Source: an uncultured Oxalobacteraceae bacterium (lineage in GTDB: Bacteria > Pseudomonadota > Gammaproteobacteria > Burkholderiales > Burkholderiaceae_D). Taken from it: 64,000 bases of DNA. The DNA is taken from positions 20,214 to 84,213 of the forward strand of contig CAIOYD010000009.1 of the NCBI GenBank assembly GCA_903862415.1, given 5' to 3'. A program made the position numbers and the translations under genes. Below, one piece after another: positions 63,724-64,000 of the stretch (position 1 is its first letter; the number at the start of each line of letters is the position of its first letter). The notes under the pieces were generated by a model. The model saw only the letters and a program-made list of their open reading frames with translations, ran no database searches and was not told the origin of the DNA.

Positions 63724-64000
63724 TTAAAAATCTGTAAAAATCCACCTGCAAGCCACAGATAACCGACGAAATTCTTCTTCTGAAAGCATATCAGAGATTA
63801 CCACCAAGTTTATCAATATGTCATCTTTTGGATTGTAAAGACGTAAAAACAAAACACACGGCCACAACAAAGTTCCCTGCATCAACTGCCACGGTGGAGA
63901 TCGTCTGAATTTATTTTCCTCAAACAACAGGGTACGTGTTGAGCCTGTGCGTAATCGCAACTTTCCCTGCCCATCAATAGCGAGCTGCCAGAATTGTTCA
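63724..64000 (-). CDS. YgfX/CptA-like membrane-associated protein, partial
   Basis: The frame runs off the right edge, so only the last 91 residues are seen. They include WQLMQGTLLWPCVLFLRL and the ending VISDMLSEEEFRRLSVACRW. The Asp-x-Leu-x-x-Glu-x-Phe-Arg-Arg-Leu pattern near the end is that of the YgfX/CptA family, whose genes often lie between sdhE and nadB/rpoE in Proteobacteria, matching its place upstream of rpoE. The assignment rests on a short segment. Confidence 0.55.
   Translation of the reverse strand, partial: EQFWQLAIDGQGKLRLRTGSTRTLLFEENKFRRSPPWQLMQGTLLWPCVLFLRLYNPKDDILINLVVISDMLSEEEFRRLSVACRWIFTDF

Overview
The window reads as an ordinary chromosomal segment of a betaproteobacterium, about half G+C by eye. 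The evidence is the betaproteobacterial character of RNase E, S18, DnaB, NusB and MoaA, the rpsF-priB-rpsR-rplI-dnaB order, the rluC/rne divergent pair, and a complete rpoE-rseA-rseB-mucD envelope-stress operon. No rRNA, tRNA, insertion sequence, prophage or CRISPR array was found. Housekeeping genes are tightly packed, often with ATGA overlaps, and are separated by clear hairpin terminators.

Layout. 0-2.5 kb: end of an unknown gene, then riboflavin genes (ribB-like, ribH) with nusB. 2.5-7.7 kb: an accessory island with a very long Sel1/ankyrin-repeat protein, interrupted by a one-base frameshift, convergent with an orphan membrane-anchored protein. 7.8-15.3 kb: a secreted protein with a CapA-type phosphoesterase, then a signalling cluster (HTH-receiver protein, receiver-HD-GYP phosphodiesterase, GAF histidine kinase, GAF-GGDEF cyclase) around fdhD. 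15.3-24.8 kb: OFA-type transporter, 2OG-Fe(II) oxygenase, CBS protein, metY-hydrolase-lysE, a putrescine-type gamma-glutamyl pair (puuA-like intact, puuB-like frameshifted), and a HAD phosphatase. 24.8-33.8 kb: glycosyltransferase with membrane partner, ybbA/tesA, CZB and HDOD proteins, trhP-like U32 protein, cysK, pit with its DUF47 partner. 33.8-37 kb: dnaB and the S6 operon. 37-49 kb: small enzymes, selU/mnmH, cbb3 oxidase assembly genes ccoS-ccoI (ccoI cut by one in-frame UGA), Rieske protein, rluC, rne. 49.5-57.3 kb: a MASE3-PAS-GGDEF-EAL protein, rmuC, and moaA-mobA-moeA. 57.3-64 kb: ompW with a well-placed FNR site, an rRNA/tRNA methyltransferase, rnhB, a thioredoxin-fold protein, mucD-rseB-rseA-rpoE and a partial ygfX-like gene.

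Themes. Several parts point to life at low oxygen: cbb3 oxidase assembly, an FNR-type class II promoter at ompW and a similar one at the U32 gene, molybdenum cofactor synthesis plus FdhD (formate dehydrogenase maturation), and selenium use through SelU. Cyclic-di-GMP turnover is prominent (one HD-GYP, one GGDEF, one GGDEF-EAL). Three genes are broken by minimal lesions: two single-base losses in A-runs and one in-frame stop. These are either assembly errors or real decay or switching, and should be resolved first. The least explained material is the 2.9-7.6 kb Sel1/orphan pair, whose first member carries a possible His/Cys catalytic domain at its C-terminal side.
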